The position numbers and the translations under genes were made by a program. A stretch of DNA of 64,000 nt from WRIS01 sp050945135 (lineage in GTDB: Bacteria > Actinomycetota > Coriobacteriia > Coriobacteriales > Eggerthellaceae), in NCBI GenBank assembly GCA_050945135.1, contig JBMNSJ010000002.1:1-64000 (forward strand), read 5' to 3'. Below, in pieces: positions 1 through 8,483 of the stretch; positions within the stretch are counted from its first letter, which is position 1; the number at the start of each line of letters is the position of its first letter. The notes beneath the pieces were generated by a model that saw only the letters and a list, made by a program, of their open reading frames with translations, was not told where the DNA came from and searched no databases.

Positions 1-3000
1 AGCTCAAGCTTCTATGCGGTAGTGACAGTAACCGATACCGGTGGAGCTCTTTCAGCAGTTGTGAGCTATTATGCAAGCGAAGAGGCTATGTCAGCAGGAG
101 AAGAGCTTGCAGATAGCGCAGCCCCTGCATTCATCAATAGCTATTCTTATATAGAGTACGACGCTGCACTGCGTAAATGGGTTTCAGATGTCAATAATGT
201 AATTGGCGATGGAAAGCCAGAAACGGTCCCCTCTGACAATCTCTTGAATTCGATTGCTCAAGCCGAGTCTGGAACAACTTCGGACGCAGTTAGTGTAGCC
301 GTTGACGATTATGTGACTTATACCATTCGAATTTATAACCAGTGTGCGCTTGAGCTTCAAGTTCCGAAGATTATCGATGATCTTCCTGCTGGTCTTGATT
401 TTGTCACGAAAGACAAAGACGGAAAGCCAGTCAACGATGGATGGACGGTCAAAAACGACATTCTTGTATATGAATATCCAGCAGGAGCTGCGCCCGACTT
501 GCAGCCTAGTCGTAATCTTGATGGTAACTTCCTTAATGCCGACGGCTCATATGACGCTTCAATGTATACAGATATTACAGTGGTTCTTCAGGTAAATATT
601 GATGCAAATGCAGATAACCTACGCAATACTGCAGAGATTGCTAAGCTTGTAGACAAAGATGGCAATGAAGTTCCTGATGTTGATTCGGTTCCTGACGAGA
701 ACCCTAAAAACGATACAACTAAAGACAACGAGATCGAAGAACAGGGGAAAGACAAAGACGGTAACGATGTTGATGTCAAAGACGAAGACGACAATGATGT
801 TGCCGACCTCAATCTGAAGCCTGTCGTTGTCTCTGTCGAAGTTGATAAAGATACTATTAAACGTACCTCTGCAGCATTTCAGGGTAGAACGCATTCGGTA
901 GAATCTAGCATTGCTGGTGTTCATATCGATAATATTGGCGAGGAAGAGTATCTCTATAACTTTGACTTCCGCTCTACTTCTTCTATCGCTGCTGATGAAC
1001 TCAATGTGATCGATTCGCTTGAGGCGGTAGACCATGGGCATATTACCGTGACAATGTTCGTTACTCCTTCGGTGTATGGCGACAAAGACGGCATCTTTAA
1101 CGTCTGGGTTAAGACTAAGAGTGGTACAGGTGTTTCTCACGGTTCACCAGCACCATCTGCTCACAAAGTGTATGCTAATCCCGCATCTGAGGGGTGGACG
1201 CTGTGGGCTGGAAGCATTTCTTCTACAAACCGGGAAAGACTGGCAATTTATGCGAGCGACACTATTGGTAGCTACAATCTTGGTCTTTCGAACGGTGATT
1301 ATATAACCGACATAATGCTCAAATATGGCGCTGTTGAGGTTGGTTTCACCTCGCGCAACGCAGACACAGAAGTCAGTAACGGTCATCATCGTGACTCGAA
1401 TGGAGTTGCCGCTCACTACGGAACTGCTATTCGACAACTTGCTGAACACGAGAAGACCAACCATGAAGCGGCTTTGCCAAAAGGAGAGACCACAAACTGG
1501 ACTCCAAACGAGGAGCGTCACGATCATTCGCATGAGGCAGCAGCTGCGGGAGGCCTTGCGCCGGCAAGCTATATGGTTACAGCTACCCAGGAATTGCAAA
1601 GTACAGATTTAGTTTCTTCGGTGACCGCATACATCGCTCGTGGTGATGAAATGAAAGATGCCGACCAAGACGCTGTACTTACGCGTCAAATAGATTCATT
1701 TTCTACGAACACCAAAAACGTTGATGTTGATTCTTTGGTAAGTCAGGATTCGTTCCTGCAAAACGGTCGCAACCAGGGAGTTACGTTTAACGAAGGACAA
1801 GTGAGTCTCTCTCTTCCTGTCACAGGCGATCAGCTAAAGACAATTATGCTAAGTATCCTCATCCTCGCAATCTTAGCCGTGGCGATAGTCCTGATTGCTG
1901 TGCATAGAAGGCAGAGAGCGCCAGAAGGAGTTGCGGTTGAAGTGCGCAAAGAGAAGCCTGATAAGGGAAGATCAATTCGTAAACTTTTCATCTTGCCGAT
2001 TCTTGTTTTGAGCCTTGGAGCTGTCGTTCCCTTGGATGAGGCGTTCGCTGCGCCTGGTGATCCAGAAAACATGACAGTTGAATACCGCTACACAGAAGGA
2101 GATTCTGCACCTGACATTCCCCGTACGGTTACGCAGTTTGGTAAGAGCTACCGACTAATAAACGTCACAGACGCAGTGCCGGAATCGACTCTGCCTAGCA
2201 CCAGGACATATGTCTTTAATATTTCTGGGGCCCTAACTCCGGAGCAAATGGCAGATATAGCTTTGGTACCAGGAGTTGTTCTTACGCCAGCGTCCCTGAC
2301 ATTTGAACGTGAAGTGGATAAGGTTGTGACAATCACTGGTTTGCCGAATAACGATGTTGATGCCATTCCCTATACGCAAGATTTTTTGTGCACCTCAGCA
2401 ACTGATCCTTCAGGGCAAGAGATGGTAACCCTCACGCGAGCTGGAGTTGAGTTCTCAGATCCCGTAAAGGACTCCTATGGTCTTCCCGTTGGCTATGATG
2501 CTCATGTTGTGTATCGCGGAGTGGAAAGCTACTCTGCTGTTGGTTACTATACAGCCGAGGCAGTATTTCAAACCGAAGTTGAGGAAGCAGGCATAAATAG
2601 CTATGTCATAGTAGCTGAGTATGAGCCCACTGATGCTCCCGTAGCTACATCGGTAACAAGGCCTGCAGAACCCGAACCAGATGCTTCTGCCAATGAGGCG
2701 AATATTGATGACGATGTGATTCCTCTTACGGGGCCTGCCAGTGAGGCGTGGTCGCTTTTGAGTCTTTTGTTTGGGATAGTTGCTCTGATTATCGGAATCC
2801 TTACCCTCTTTACGGCAGTTCGCAAAAAGAAAGAGCCCGAATATAAGGAAAGTGATCTTATCTGGCATCCTGACGAAGATCACGATAACGGTGGAGAATG
2901 GGTAAAGCCTCCCTTCTATAGAAAAAGAAATTTCCTTAAGATTGCCACCGTGATTTTATGCATGGCTCCCATTATGCTCTTCTTGCTCCTTGAGAACTTC

Positions 3001-3153
3001 TTGCTTCAGATGGTCTGGATGACCATATGGACTCCACTCATTGCAGCATTCTTTGTAATTGCGATGGTAGTTTTCATCATTCAGCTTGTTATGACAAAGC
3101 CCGTGGAGTCAAAAATACACTTGGGCGATGGTGAGATGGCAAAGGTTTCATAA
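1..3153 (+). CDS. Large cell-surface protein with two sortase-like sorting signals (5' end outside window)
   Basis: The reading frame is open to base 1, so the true start lies upstream; residues here are counted from the GTG at 22. A DUF11-like ectodomain (about 95-215) is followed by an Asp/Lys/Asn-rich acidic linker (about 216-270) and a further extracellular region. Then comes LPVTGD (598-603), a membrane helix and a basic tail, which would normally end a sortase substrate. The chain instead continues with a second signal-peptide-like helix ending in AFA-A (about 649-677), a second ectodomain, IPLTG (900-904), another helix, a charged loop and two more helices before the stop. The function is probably adhesion or envelope structure (inference). 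No sortase gene is visible nearby. Confidence 0.85.
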   Translation, partial: SSSFYAVVTVTDTGGALSAVVSYYASEEAMSAGEELADSAAPAFINSYSYIEYDAALRKWVSDVNNVIGDGKPETVPSDNLLNSIAQAESGTTSDAVSVAVDDYVTYTIRIYNQCALELQVPKIIDDLPAGLDFVTKDKDGKPVNDGWTVKNDILVYEYPAGAAPDLQPSRNLDGNFLNADGSYDASMYTDITVVLQVNIDANADNLRNTAEIAKLVDKDGNEVPDVDSVPDENPKNDTTKDNEIEEQGKDKDGNDVDVKDEDDNDVADLNLKPVVVSVEVDKDTIKRTSAAFQGRTHSVESSIAGVHIDNIGEEEYLYNFDFRSTSSIAADELNVIDSLEAVDHGHITVTMFVTPSVYGDKDGIFNVWVKTKSGTGVSHGSPAPSAHKVYANPASEGWTLWAGSISSTNRERLAIYASDTIGSYNLGLSNGDYITDIMLKYGAVEVGFTSRNADTEVSNGHHRDSNGVAAHYGTAIRQLAEHEKTNHEAALPKGETTNWTPNEERHDHSHEAAAAGGLAPASYMVTATQELQSTDLVSSVTAYIARGDEMKDADQDAVLTRQIDSFSTNTKNVDVDSLVSQDSFLQNGRNQGVTFNEGQVSLSLPVTGDQLKTIMLSILILAILAVAIVLIAVHRRQRAPEGVAVEVRKEKPDKGRSIRKLFILPILVLSLGAVVPLDEAFAAPGDPENMTVEYRYTEGDSAPDIPRTVTQFGKSYRLINVTDAVPESTLPSTRTYVFNISGALTPEQMADIALVPGVVLTPASLTFEREVDKVVTITGLPNNDVDAIPYTQDFLCTSATDPSGQEMVTLTRAGVEFSDPVKDSYGLPVGYDAHVVYRGVESYSAVGYYTAEAVFQTEVEEAGINSYVIVAEYEPTDAPVATSVTRPAEPEPDASANEANIDDDVIPLTGPASEAWSLLSLLFGIVALIIGILTLFTAVRKKKEPEYKESDLIWHPDEDHDNGGEWVKPPFYRKRNFLKIATVILCMAPIMLFLLLENFLLQMVWMTIWTPLIAAFFVIAMVVFIIQLVMTKPVESKIHLGDGEMAKVS

Positions 3154-3176
3154 TAAAGAGAGCCGCGTATTATTTT

Positions 3177-3332
3177 GAAACCTCAAGGTGTGAACCCGGT
3201 CAAAGCAGTAATGGTTTGACCGGGGAGGAAAACTTCCCGAGGTCTTTACTGAGCAAATTTGCCCTGCCCAACAGTTGTACTAGTAATCCACCCTCAGTAC
3301 GCTGTGCTCGGTAAAGATCTGGGGAAGTTTTC
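3177..3332. repeat. Intergenic fold-back element with 28-bp imperfect inverted repeat
   Basis: Just after the stop of the surface protein there is a short header (3177-3197, containing ACCTCAAGGTG) and a perfect 10-bp hairpin (3195-3204 with 3215-3224). A long inverted repeat follows: 3228-3255 matches the reverse complement of 3305-3332 at 25 of 28 positions, around a 49-nt loop. A very similar header occurs at about 50328-50346, so the element seems to belong to a dispersed family. It could be a transcription terminator, a small RNA or a non-autonomous mobile remnant. No transposase is present. Confidence 0.7.
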
Positions 3333-3358
3333 TTTGATTCACGGATTGATTACGTGGT

Positions 3359-3387
3359 TTAACAGGAATAAGCGTGTTTAGTATAAT
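3359..3387 (+). promoter_or_regulatory. Sigma70-type promoter, possibly giving a leaderless mRNA
   Basis: TTAACA (3359-3364), a 17-bp spacer and a perfect TATAAT (3382-3387). The predicted transcription start falls a few bases before the ATG at 3398. This fits leaderless transcription of the small membrane protein, if the ATG rather than the upstream GTG at 3374 is used. Confidence 0.5.
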
Positions 3388-3397
3388 CAAAATTAAG

Positions 3398-3655
3398 ATG
3401 ACCGAACTTAAAAACATACCACCTGATGAATCATTGCAGCCAGTGTCTCTTGAAAAGCAGACTGAGGTTAGACGTGCTTATGAAAGCGGGACAAGGGTTT
3501 TTGTGCGTGCTGTTCTTATGATTGTAGCGATAGTGGTTGGAGTCTTGGTTCTTCTCTATATCGTTGCGGCGTTAACTCAGCATGAGTCTATTCCGGAAAT
3601 GCTCGTGGAGCTGAAAAATGCATTGTTTAATGCTGTCCAAAAAGTAGCTTCATAA
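3398..3655 (+). CDS. Small single-pass membrane protein, unknown function
   Basis: About 85 residues. The N-terminal 35 residues are hydrophilic, then one strong membrane helix is followed by an amphipathic tail (HESIPEMLVELKNALFNAVQ). I chose the ATG at 3398 because a promoter with TATAAT ends just before it. A GTG at 3374 with AGGAA five bases upstream is a real alternative and would add eight residues. The helix and tail resemble the 45-residue protein encoded directly downstream (VGVLVLLYIV...HESI against VGVLILFIAS...FESI), so the two look like tandem paralogues. I recognise no family. Confidence 0.6.
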   Translation: MTELKNIPPDESLQPVSLEKQTEVRRAYESGTRVFVRAVLMIVAIVVGVLVLLYIVAALTQHESIPEMLVELKNALFNAVQKVAS

Positions 3656-3700
3656 GAAATTTTATGGCGAATAATCTTGCTAGACAGAAACAGGGATGCC

Positions 3701-3838
3701 ATGCGTAAGTTATTCACTGCTGTTACATGGATTGCTGTGGTACTAGCTGTTGGTGTCCTTATTCTTTTTATCGCGAGTAAAATTGGGCAGTTTGAAAGCA
3801 TTCAAAGCATGATGGATTTTGTAATGAATCAGTTCTAA
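3701..3838 (+). CDS. Tiny single-pass membrane protein (45 aa), paralogue of upstream gene
   Basis: ATG at 3701 with AGGGA just upstream. The 45-residue product starts MRKLFTAVTWIAVV, has one membrane helix, and ends in an amphipathic segment (GQFESIQSMMDFVMNQF). Its helix and following residues line up with the upstream small membrane protein, which supports it being a real gene despite its size. The function is unknown. Candidates are a membrane-associated regulatory peptide or a small envelope component; a type I toxin-like peptide is possible but nothing specific points to it. Confidence 0.5.
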   Translation: MRKLFTAVTWIAVVLAVGVLILFIASKIGQFESIQSMMDFVMNQF

Positions 3839-4072
3839 GCCCTCTGCGAAATCTACGGAAGCGATCGTAACTACGTGTTCCGTATAGCGAACGAGCCAGC
3901 CAAGAAGCGCAGCGCTGAGGCTGGATAATTACGATACGCTTACAGCGAGTCAAGAAAAGGATATTCTCTGAAGTGGCGTGGCAAAAAGCCTGCTGCTGTG
4001 GTATTCTGCAAATAGCTTCAAGCATTAAATGAAGATTAAACAAAACACAATGCTAAAGGGAGCAAAATTCTT

Positions 4073-5119
4073 TTGGTGAAGCAAGGAAGCATTCTAACTT
4101 TTGATGAGGCGAAGAAAGCCGTTGGGCATTCTCGTCCTTCTGTTGCGCCTACAAACAATCAGGGCAGAAAAGCCTCAAAGCGTACAAGCGCAAGTTTTTC
4201 TTCGTCAACAAAAACCACGTCCTCTAAAACCAAGCCGAAAAGTACTGCAGTAAAAACTAAAACGAAGGCTCCAAAAACCAAAGCGTCTTCAGGTGCTCGA
4301 AGCGAATCTGCACGCGTCCCACGAAAAAATTCCACGACATCACGGGCTCAAAAGAGCGCTCGCGTTTCGCAGAACTCAGGGAAACTTCCTCGCGCTTCGC
4401 AGTCGGGAAAGCTTCCGAAAGCGTCGCAGTCAGGAAAAATCCCTCGTGTTTCACAAGACTCAGGAAGGCTTCCGAAAGCTTCGCAGTCGGGCAAGATACC
4501 TAAAATCTCTAAGTTTTCTGAGTTACGAAAAAACGTGAGTAAGAGCAAAGCAGAAAAGCAATTTTCTAAACAGTTTGCCAATAAGCCTTCCGAGGCTTCT
4601 CAGGCTGGTCCTCGCGCGGCGGTTTACAAAACTGAGATGGGTAGGCAGCATAAAAAGATAACAAAAATGCATGACGGAGCAGGCTCTGGCATCATGGGCT
4701 TCCTCGGTCGCTTTTCCTTCGTCGGATTTGACTTCAAGCGCTCACCAAAGCTGATTGGCACAAGCATGGTTCTTGCCTGCCTCGTTTTGTCGTGCGTATT
4801 TCTCTATCCAACAGCTCAACAATTCTATGTAACGCAGCGCGATTACGATCAGGTGCAGGCAGAGTACGAAGCGCTCAGCGAGCGTAATGCCGAAATTCAA
4901 ACACAGGTTGATATGCTTTCCACTGAAGCAGGCATCGAAGATCGCGCTCGTGAAGAATTTGGATGGGTAAAAGAAGGCGAAAACGCAGTTACCGTGCATG
5001 GTCTCGAATCAAGCGCTCAAGAAGAAACAACATATAAGAAAAGCATTCCGAATGGAAGCGTTGAAGCCCCCACAAGCTGGGTAACGAGTGTTCTCGATGC
5101 GGTGTTCGGCGTTGGCTAG
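4073..5119 (+). CDS. FtsB/DivIC-like septum formation protein with Lys/Ser-rich repeat tail
   Basis: 348 residues from a TTG start, ten bases after AAAGGGAG (a GTG at 4076 is the alternative). The first 200 residues are very rich in Ser, Lys, Thr and Pro. They contain about five copies of a 9-10 residue repeat of the SQSGKLPKA type (about 95-145, bases 4355-4505). A membrane helix lies at about 226-247. It is followed by a short coiled coil (DYDQVQAEYEALSERNAEI) and the AREEFGWVKEGE segment typical of FtsB/DivIC proteins, which stabilise the divisome with FtsL and FtsQ/DivIB. The long basic cytoplasmic tail is far beyond the usual size and probably contacts an acidic partner or nucleic acid (inference). 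The gene overlaps the Ppx/GppA gene downstream, a common neighbour of divIC-type genes in actinobacteria. Confidence 0.8.
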   Translation: MVKQGSILTFDEAKKAVGHSRPSVAPTNNQGRKASKRTSASFSSSTKTTSSKTKPKSTAVKTKTKAPKTKASSGARSESARVPRKNSTTSRAQKSARVSQNSGKLPRASQSGKLPKASQSGKIPRVSQDSGRLPKASQSGKIPKISKFSELRKNVSKSKAEKQFSKQFANKPSEASQAGPRAAVYKTEMGRQHKKITKMHDGAGSGIMGFLGRFSFVGFDFKRSPKLIGTSMVLACLVLSCVFLYPTAQQFYVTQRDYDQVQAEYEALSERNAEIQTQVDMLSTEAGIEDRAREEFGWVKEGENAVTVHGLESSAQEETTYKKSIPNGSVEAPTSWVTSVLDAVFGVG

Positions 5120-6071
5120 TTTTTCACCGGGGCGCTACGCGGCAATTGATATTGGAACGGTAACCTGTCGTCTTTTGATCGCCGATGTCGATAATCAGGG
5201 TCTCCACGAATTGGCCCATGGTTACGGAATTACCAATCTTGGTGAAGGAGCCGACGCTAGTGGCTTTTTGTCTGATGCCGCAATGGAGCGTGTTGCCAGA
5301 CAGATTTCCCAATTTCTCGATGTAGTTGCCTCTCATCGCAATCAAGAGAATCCGCATATTGAAATCGTTGCGATGGCTACTTCTGCTTCACGCGACGCAA
5401 AAAACGGCGCGGAATTTTTACGCATGTTAGAAAAGCTCGGTATTGTTCCCTCAATTATTTCGGGCTTCAAAGAGGCGGCACTGTCTTTTCTGGGAGTGTC
5501 ACACGAATTTTCTACGAGCAAGCTTCTCGTTGTTGACGTGGGGGGAGGCTCAACTGAGATAAGTGCAGGAGCCTATGGACAAGACCTTGTACTAAGCAGG
5601 TCTATGGATGTTGGTTGTCGTCGTTTGACCGAACGCTTCTTTACGAGTGACCCGCCATGTGAGGCAGAACTTACTAAAGCACGATTATGGATTAGAGAAA
5701 ACCTGCAGGCGTATTTTTCGGATTTGGCAAATACCTCATTTGAGGCAGATCAGATGGTTGCTGTTGCGGGAACGGCAACAAGCATTGTCTCGGTCTATGA
5801 AAAAATGGAGAGCTATGACCGAGCAAAAGTTCATGGCAGCGTCGTTGATAAAGCAATGTTCGAGGCAGTCTTTAATCAGCTGTATTCCCTTACGCTTGAG
5901 GAACGCAAAAAGGTAATAGGGCTTGATCCCGGGAGGGCTCATGTAATTGTAGCGGGGCTCCTCATTTTAGAGGAAGTTATGGCGCTTTCGGGCTGCTCAA
6001 GCTTTACTGTCAGTGAAGCTGATGTGTTGCAAGGCATCATTTTGGACGCATCTCAAAATAGACGGTGTTGA
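5088..6071 (+). CDS. Ppx/GppA family phosphatase (exopolyphosphatase or pppGpp phosphatase)
   Basis: About 327 residues, the short actinobacterial form made of the two actin-like ATPase folds only. Phosphate-loop motif DIGTVTCRLL lies near residue 20, the second glycine-rich loop VDVGGGSTEIS near 150, and the AGTATS motif near 225. The family removes terminal phosphate from polyphosphate or converts pppGpp to ppGpp; sequence alone does not decide which. I list the GTG at 5088, overlapping the end of the FtsB-like gene by 32 bases. An ATG at 5097 is equally possible, because no clear ribosome site distinguishes them. The overlap suggests translational coupling. Confidence 0.85.
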   Translation: MFSMRCSALASFSPGRYAAIDIGTVTCRLLIADVDNQGLHELAHGYGITNLGEGADASGFLSDAAMERVARQISQFLDVVASHRNQENPHIEIVAMATSASRDAKNGAEFLRMLEKLGIVPSIISGFKEAALSFLGVSHEFSTSKLLVVDVGGGSTEISAGAYGQDLVLSRSMDVGCRRLTERFFTSDPPCEAELTKARLWIRENLQAYFSDLANTSFEADQMVAVAGTATSIVSVYEKMESYDRAKVHGSVVDKAMFEAVFNQLYSLTLEERKKVIGLDPGRAHVIVAGLLILEEVMALSGCSSFTVSEADVLQGIILDASQNRRC

Positions 6072-6096
6072 GTCAGTTGATATTTGGTATCATAAT
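6068..6096 (+). promoter_or_regulatory. Probable promoter of tRNA-Leu
   Basis: TTGAGT (6068-6073), 17-bp spacer, CATAAT (6091-6096). The predicted start near 6103 lies about 48 bases upstream of the tRNA. The -35 overlaps the end of the phosphatase gene. Confidence 0.45.
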
Positions 6097-6150
6097 GCAG
6101 GTTATTCAGGCACAGTTTTCTTGAAAAGCGTGTCTAGACCATGTTCATAT

Positions 6151-6235
6151 GGGAGCGTGGCGGAATTGGCATACGCAGTGGACTTAAAATCCACCGCCGC
6201 AAGGCTTGCGGGTTCGAGTCCCGCCGCTCCTACCA
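6151..6235 (+). tRNA. tRNA-Leu (anticodon TAA)
   Basis: An 85-nt class II tRNA with a long variable arm. The acceptor strands are GGGAGCG and CGCTCCT, with a G1-U72 wobble. The anticodon loop CTTAAAA gives anticodon TAA (reads UUA leucine codons). The T arm is GCGGG-TTCGAGT-CCCGC, followed by discriminator A and an encoded CCA end. The D-arm region (TGGCGGAATTGG) is typical of leucine tRNAs. Confidence 0.95.
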
Positions 6236-6283
6236 GAACAATCCGCTCAATCTGACTGTAGTACCCTGACCAAAGAAAGCCTT

Positions 6284-7342
6284 ATGAAAAACATAGCGCA
6301 AGAGATAGCTAGAAACGCCAAGAATCTCCCCAGTAGTTTTGATGATTACCTCAATCTTTACCATGACGAAGTGGGAAATCTTATCAATTCCTACATTCCA
6401 ACGGGTACCCACGAGGATATGGATAGGTATCTGTACACCCCTTTGCGACGTTACAGCGAAAACGATGGAAAGCGCCATCGTCCGCTTATTTGTTATGCGG
6501 CTTGCCTGGCAGTTGGAGGAGATGTTGAAAAGGTAACCACTGCGGCTGCTGCAATTGAGCATTTCCATACCTCGGCACTTATCCACGACGATATTGCTGA
6601 TGAGGCTTTGCTCCGCCGCGGAGAGCCCTGTTTCCACATTCAAGAAAGCGTCGGTCTTGCTATCAATGCAGGAGATCTTGCGCTTTCTATTGTAAATAGT
6701 GCAGTTATGAATGATCCGCTGCTCGATGATTCCATGAAGGTCAAGGTCATGATTGAGCTCGTAAACATGACTCAGCACACTGTTGAAGGTCAGGCTTTGG
6801 ATATCGGTTGGGCACGTGACGGTCGCTACGATCTTTCGATAGACGACTATCTGGTTATGGCTACCCACAAAACAGCTTATTATTCTGGAGCTGTACCTTT
6901 GGCAGTGGGAGCCCTCATTGGCGGCGCAGAAGAAAAAGAAATTGAAGCCCTGCGTGCGTACGGGCTCGATACGGGTCTTGCCTTCCAAATTCAAGACGAT
7001 TTGCTTAACTTAATCGGCACAAAAGAAAGCACTGAGAAAGATTTCCGAAACGACATCACAGAAGGCAAACGTACCCTGGTTGTCGTTCATGCTTTAAAGC
7101 ACGCTGGCGAGATTGACCGAGCACGCTTGATAACAATTCTTTCTTCCAAAGAAAAAAACCAGGATGTACTCGCTGAGGCAGTTGACATCATGCATCGATC
7201 AGGCAGTATCGAATATGCACGCGCTTACGCCGAGAAGCTTACTTCTGGGGCAAAGCAGGCGCTTGTCGAGCACATTCAGGCTTCCCCGGCACGTGATTTG
7301 CTTATCTCGATGGCTGATTGGTTTGTCAATCGTTTGAAGTAA
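6284..7342 (+). CDS. Polyprenyl (trans-isoprenyl) diphosphate synthase
   Basis: 352 residues from ATG 6284; the frame is open further upstream but that would run into the tRNA. The first aspartate-rich motif DDIADEALLRRG (about residue 100) is intact. The second is QDDLLN, where Asn replaces the final Asp, a variation also seen in actinobacterial GGPP synthases. This family condenses isopentenyl diphosphate with allylic diphosphates to make C15-C20 or longer all-trans chains for quinones or carotenoids. Chain length cannot be read reliably from sequence. The enzyme fits the MEP-pathway genes dxr and ispG and the undecaprenyl synthase found later in the window. The ribosome site is weak (AAAGAAAG). 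Confidence 0.85.
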   Translation: MKNIAQEIARNAKNLPSSFDDYLNLYHDEVGNLINSYIPTGTHEDMDRYLYTPLRRYSENDGKRHRPLICYAACLAVGGDVEKVTTAAAAIEHFHTSALIHDDIADEALLRRGEPCFHIQESVGLAINAGDLALSIVNSAVMNDPLLDDSMKVKVMIELVNMTQHTVEGQALDIGWARDGRYDLSIDDYLVMATHKTAYYSGAVPLAVGALIGGAEEKEIEALRAYGLDTGLAFQIQDDLLNLIGTKESTEKDFRNDITEGKRTLVVVHALKHAGEIDRARLITILSSKEKNQDVLAEAVDIMHRSGSIEYARAYAEKLTSGAKQALVEHIQASPARDLLISMADWFVNRLK

Positions 7343-7388
7343 GTGCAGCGAGCATTTATTTGCTTGTCCTTCAGGCTACAATGAGACT

Positions 7389-8279
7389 ATGAAAGCTATT
7401 CAATTACATGATAAAGGCGCTGCCGTTGAAGACGTGCAAAACCGTCTTGCTACTCTTGGTTTTTTCGAAAAAGACGAGGTAGATGGCGTTTTTGGCGAAA
7501 AGACTGCTGATGCTGTTGCCGCCTTCTGCGTTCAATATAATCTTGAAGAGAAAAAGATTGTAGATGACAAGGTTTGGGCATCTCTTGTGGATGCGACCTT
7601 CCGCCTTGGCGACAGAACACTCTATCTTCATATGCCGTATTTTCATGGTAACGATGTGCTCGAGTTGCAACATGCGCTCAACGCACTGGGCTTCGCCTGC
7701 GGTTCGCTTGATGGAATTTTCGGGGCGCATACCGAGTCTGCCTTGCGTAAATTTCAGCTGAATATGGGATTGCCTTCTGATGGTATTGCCGGTGCTTATA
7801 CCTTTGCATCAATTAATAACCTTCATCATTCTTGGGAAGGAAAGAACGCGGCACCAGCTGCAAAGCTCGGTTTTGCGCGCGCAGCTGACGTTTTGGAACA
7901 GAATGCACTCTGTCTTTTTGGCACCGGAGAGTTTACGCGAGAAGTGGCTTCCCGTATGTCAAACCTGGCACTTGCTACTAATCCTGCTTCAAAGATACTG
8001 AGCGCCGATTCTCTTTTGGTTCCTCCAGGAGAGTCTATGCTCATGGTTCATATTGTTGTGCCGGAAGAAAAAAGCGATTCAACTGTGCCGCGAGTTGTTT
8101 TTGAGGAAGAGGCAAGTCTTGCTCTTCGCCTCAGAACTGCTCTTGAGGCAATGGATACAAAAAACTCACGTATTTCGCTCGAGCTCCCCGGTACTACATG
8201 GGAGGATGCTGGTTTTGGACGTTCTGCCCAGCACTACGCCATCACTCTTCTTGACGCACTTTGTTCTGCTTTGTCCTAG
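7389..8279 (+). CDS. Peptidoglycan-binding protein with two PG_binding_1 domains
   Basis: 296 residues. Two peptidoglycan-binding type 1 repeats, about 1-60 (VDGVFGEKTADAVAAF) and about 75-145 (LDGIFGAHTESALRKFQ), carry the classic D-G-x-F/Y-G-x-x-T signature. The remaining 150 residues may be a degenerate N-acetylmuramoyl-L-alanine amidase-like fold, but I see no zinc-ligand motif and cannot assign it. No signal peptide or membrane helix is evident, which is odd for a wall binder. TACAAT lies at 7377-7382, only six bases before the ATG, so the transcript may be leaderless. Confidence 0.75.
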   Translation: MKAIQLHDKGAAVEDVQNRLATLGFFEKDEVDGVFGEKTADAVAAFCVQYNLEEKKIVDDKVWASLVDATFRLGDRTLYLHMPYFHGNDVLELQHALNALGFACGSLDGIFGAHTESALRKFQLNMGLPSDGIAGAYTFASINNLHHSWEGKNAAPAAKLGFARAADVLEQNALCLFGTGEFTREVASRMSNLALATNPASKILSADSLLVPPGESMLMVHIVVPEEKSDSTVPRVVFEEEASLALRLRTALEAMDTKNSRISLELPGTTWEDAGFGRSAQHYAITLLDALCSALS

Positions 8280-8483
8280 AGTTCTTAAAGCATCAACAGG
8301 CAAAAACGAGTCACGAAATGCCCAGAATGAGCTTCTTTTTTACATTTCAGTACAATTTGTCTAGATTTACCAGCAAATCCCTATACTGGTTCTAGAAAAG
8401 ATACGTCCTTCTGGCTCAGTGTATACCCAGGTCTTCATTGATTCAGAAGGACAAATATCCCTCTCTTAGAAAGTAGGTTCAAC

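Noticed and set aside
6206..6283. Upstream extension of the polyprenyl synthase into the tRNA
   Set aside because: This would overlap the 3' half of tRNA-Leu. The ATG at 6284 fits the family start.
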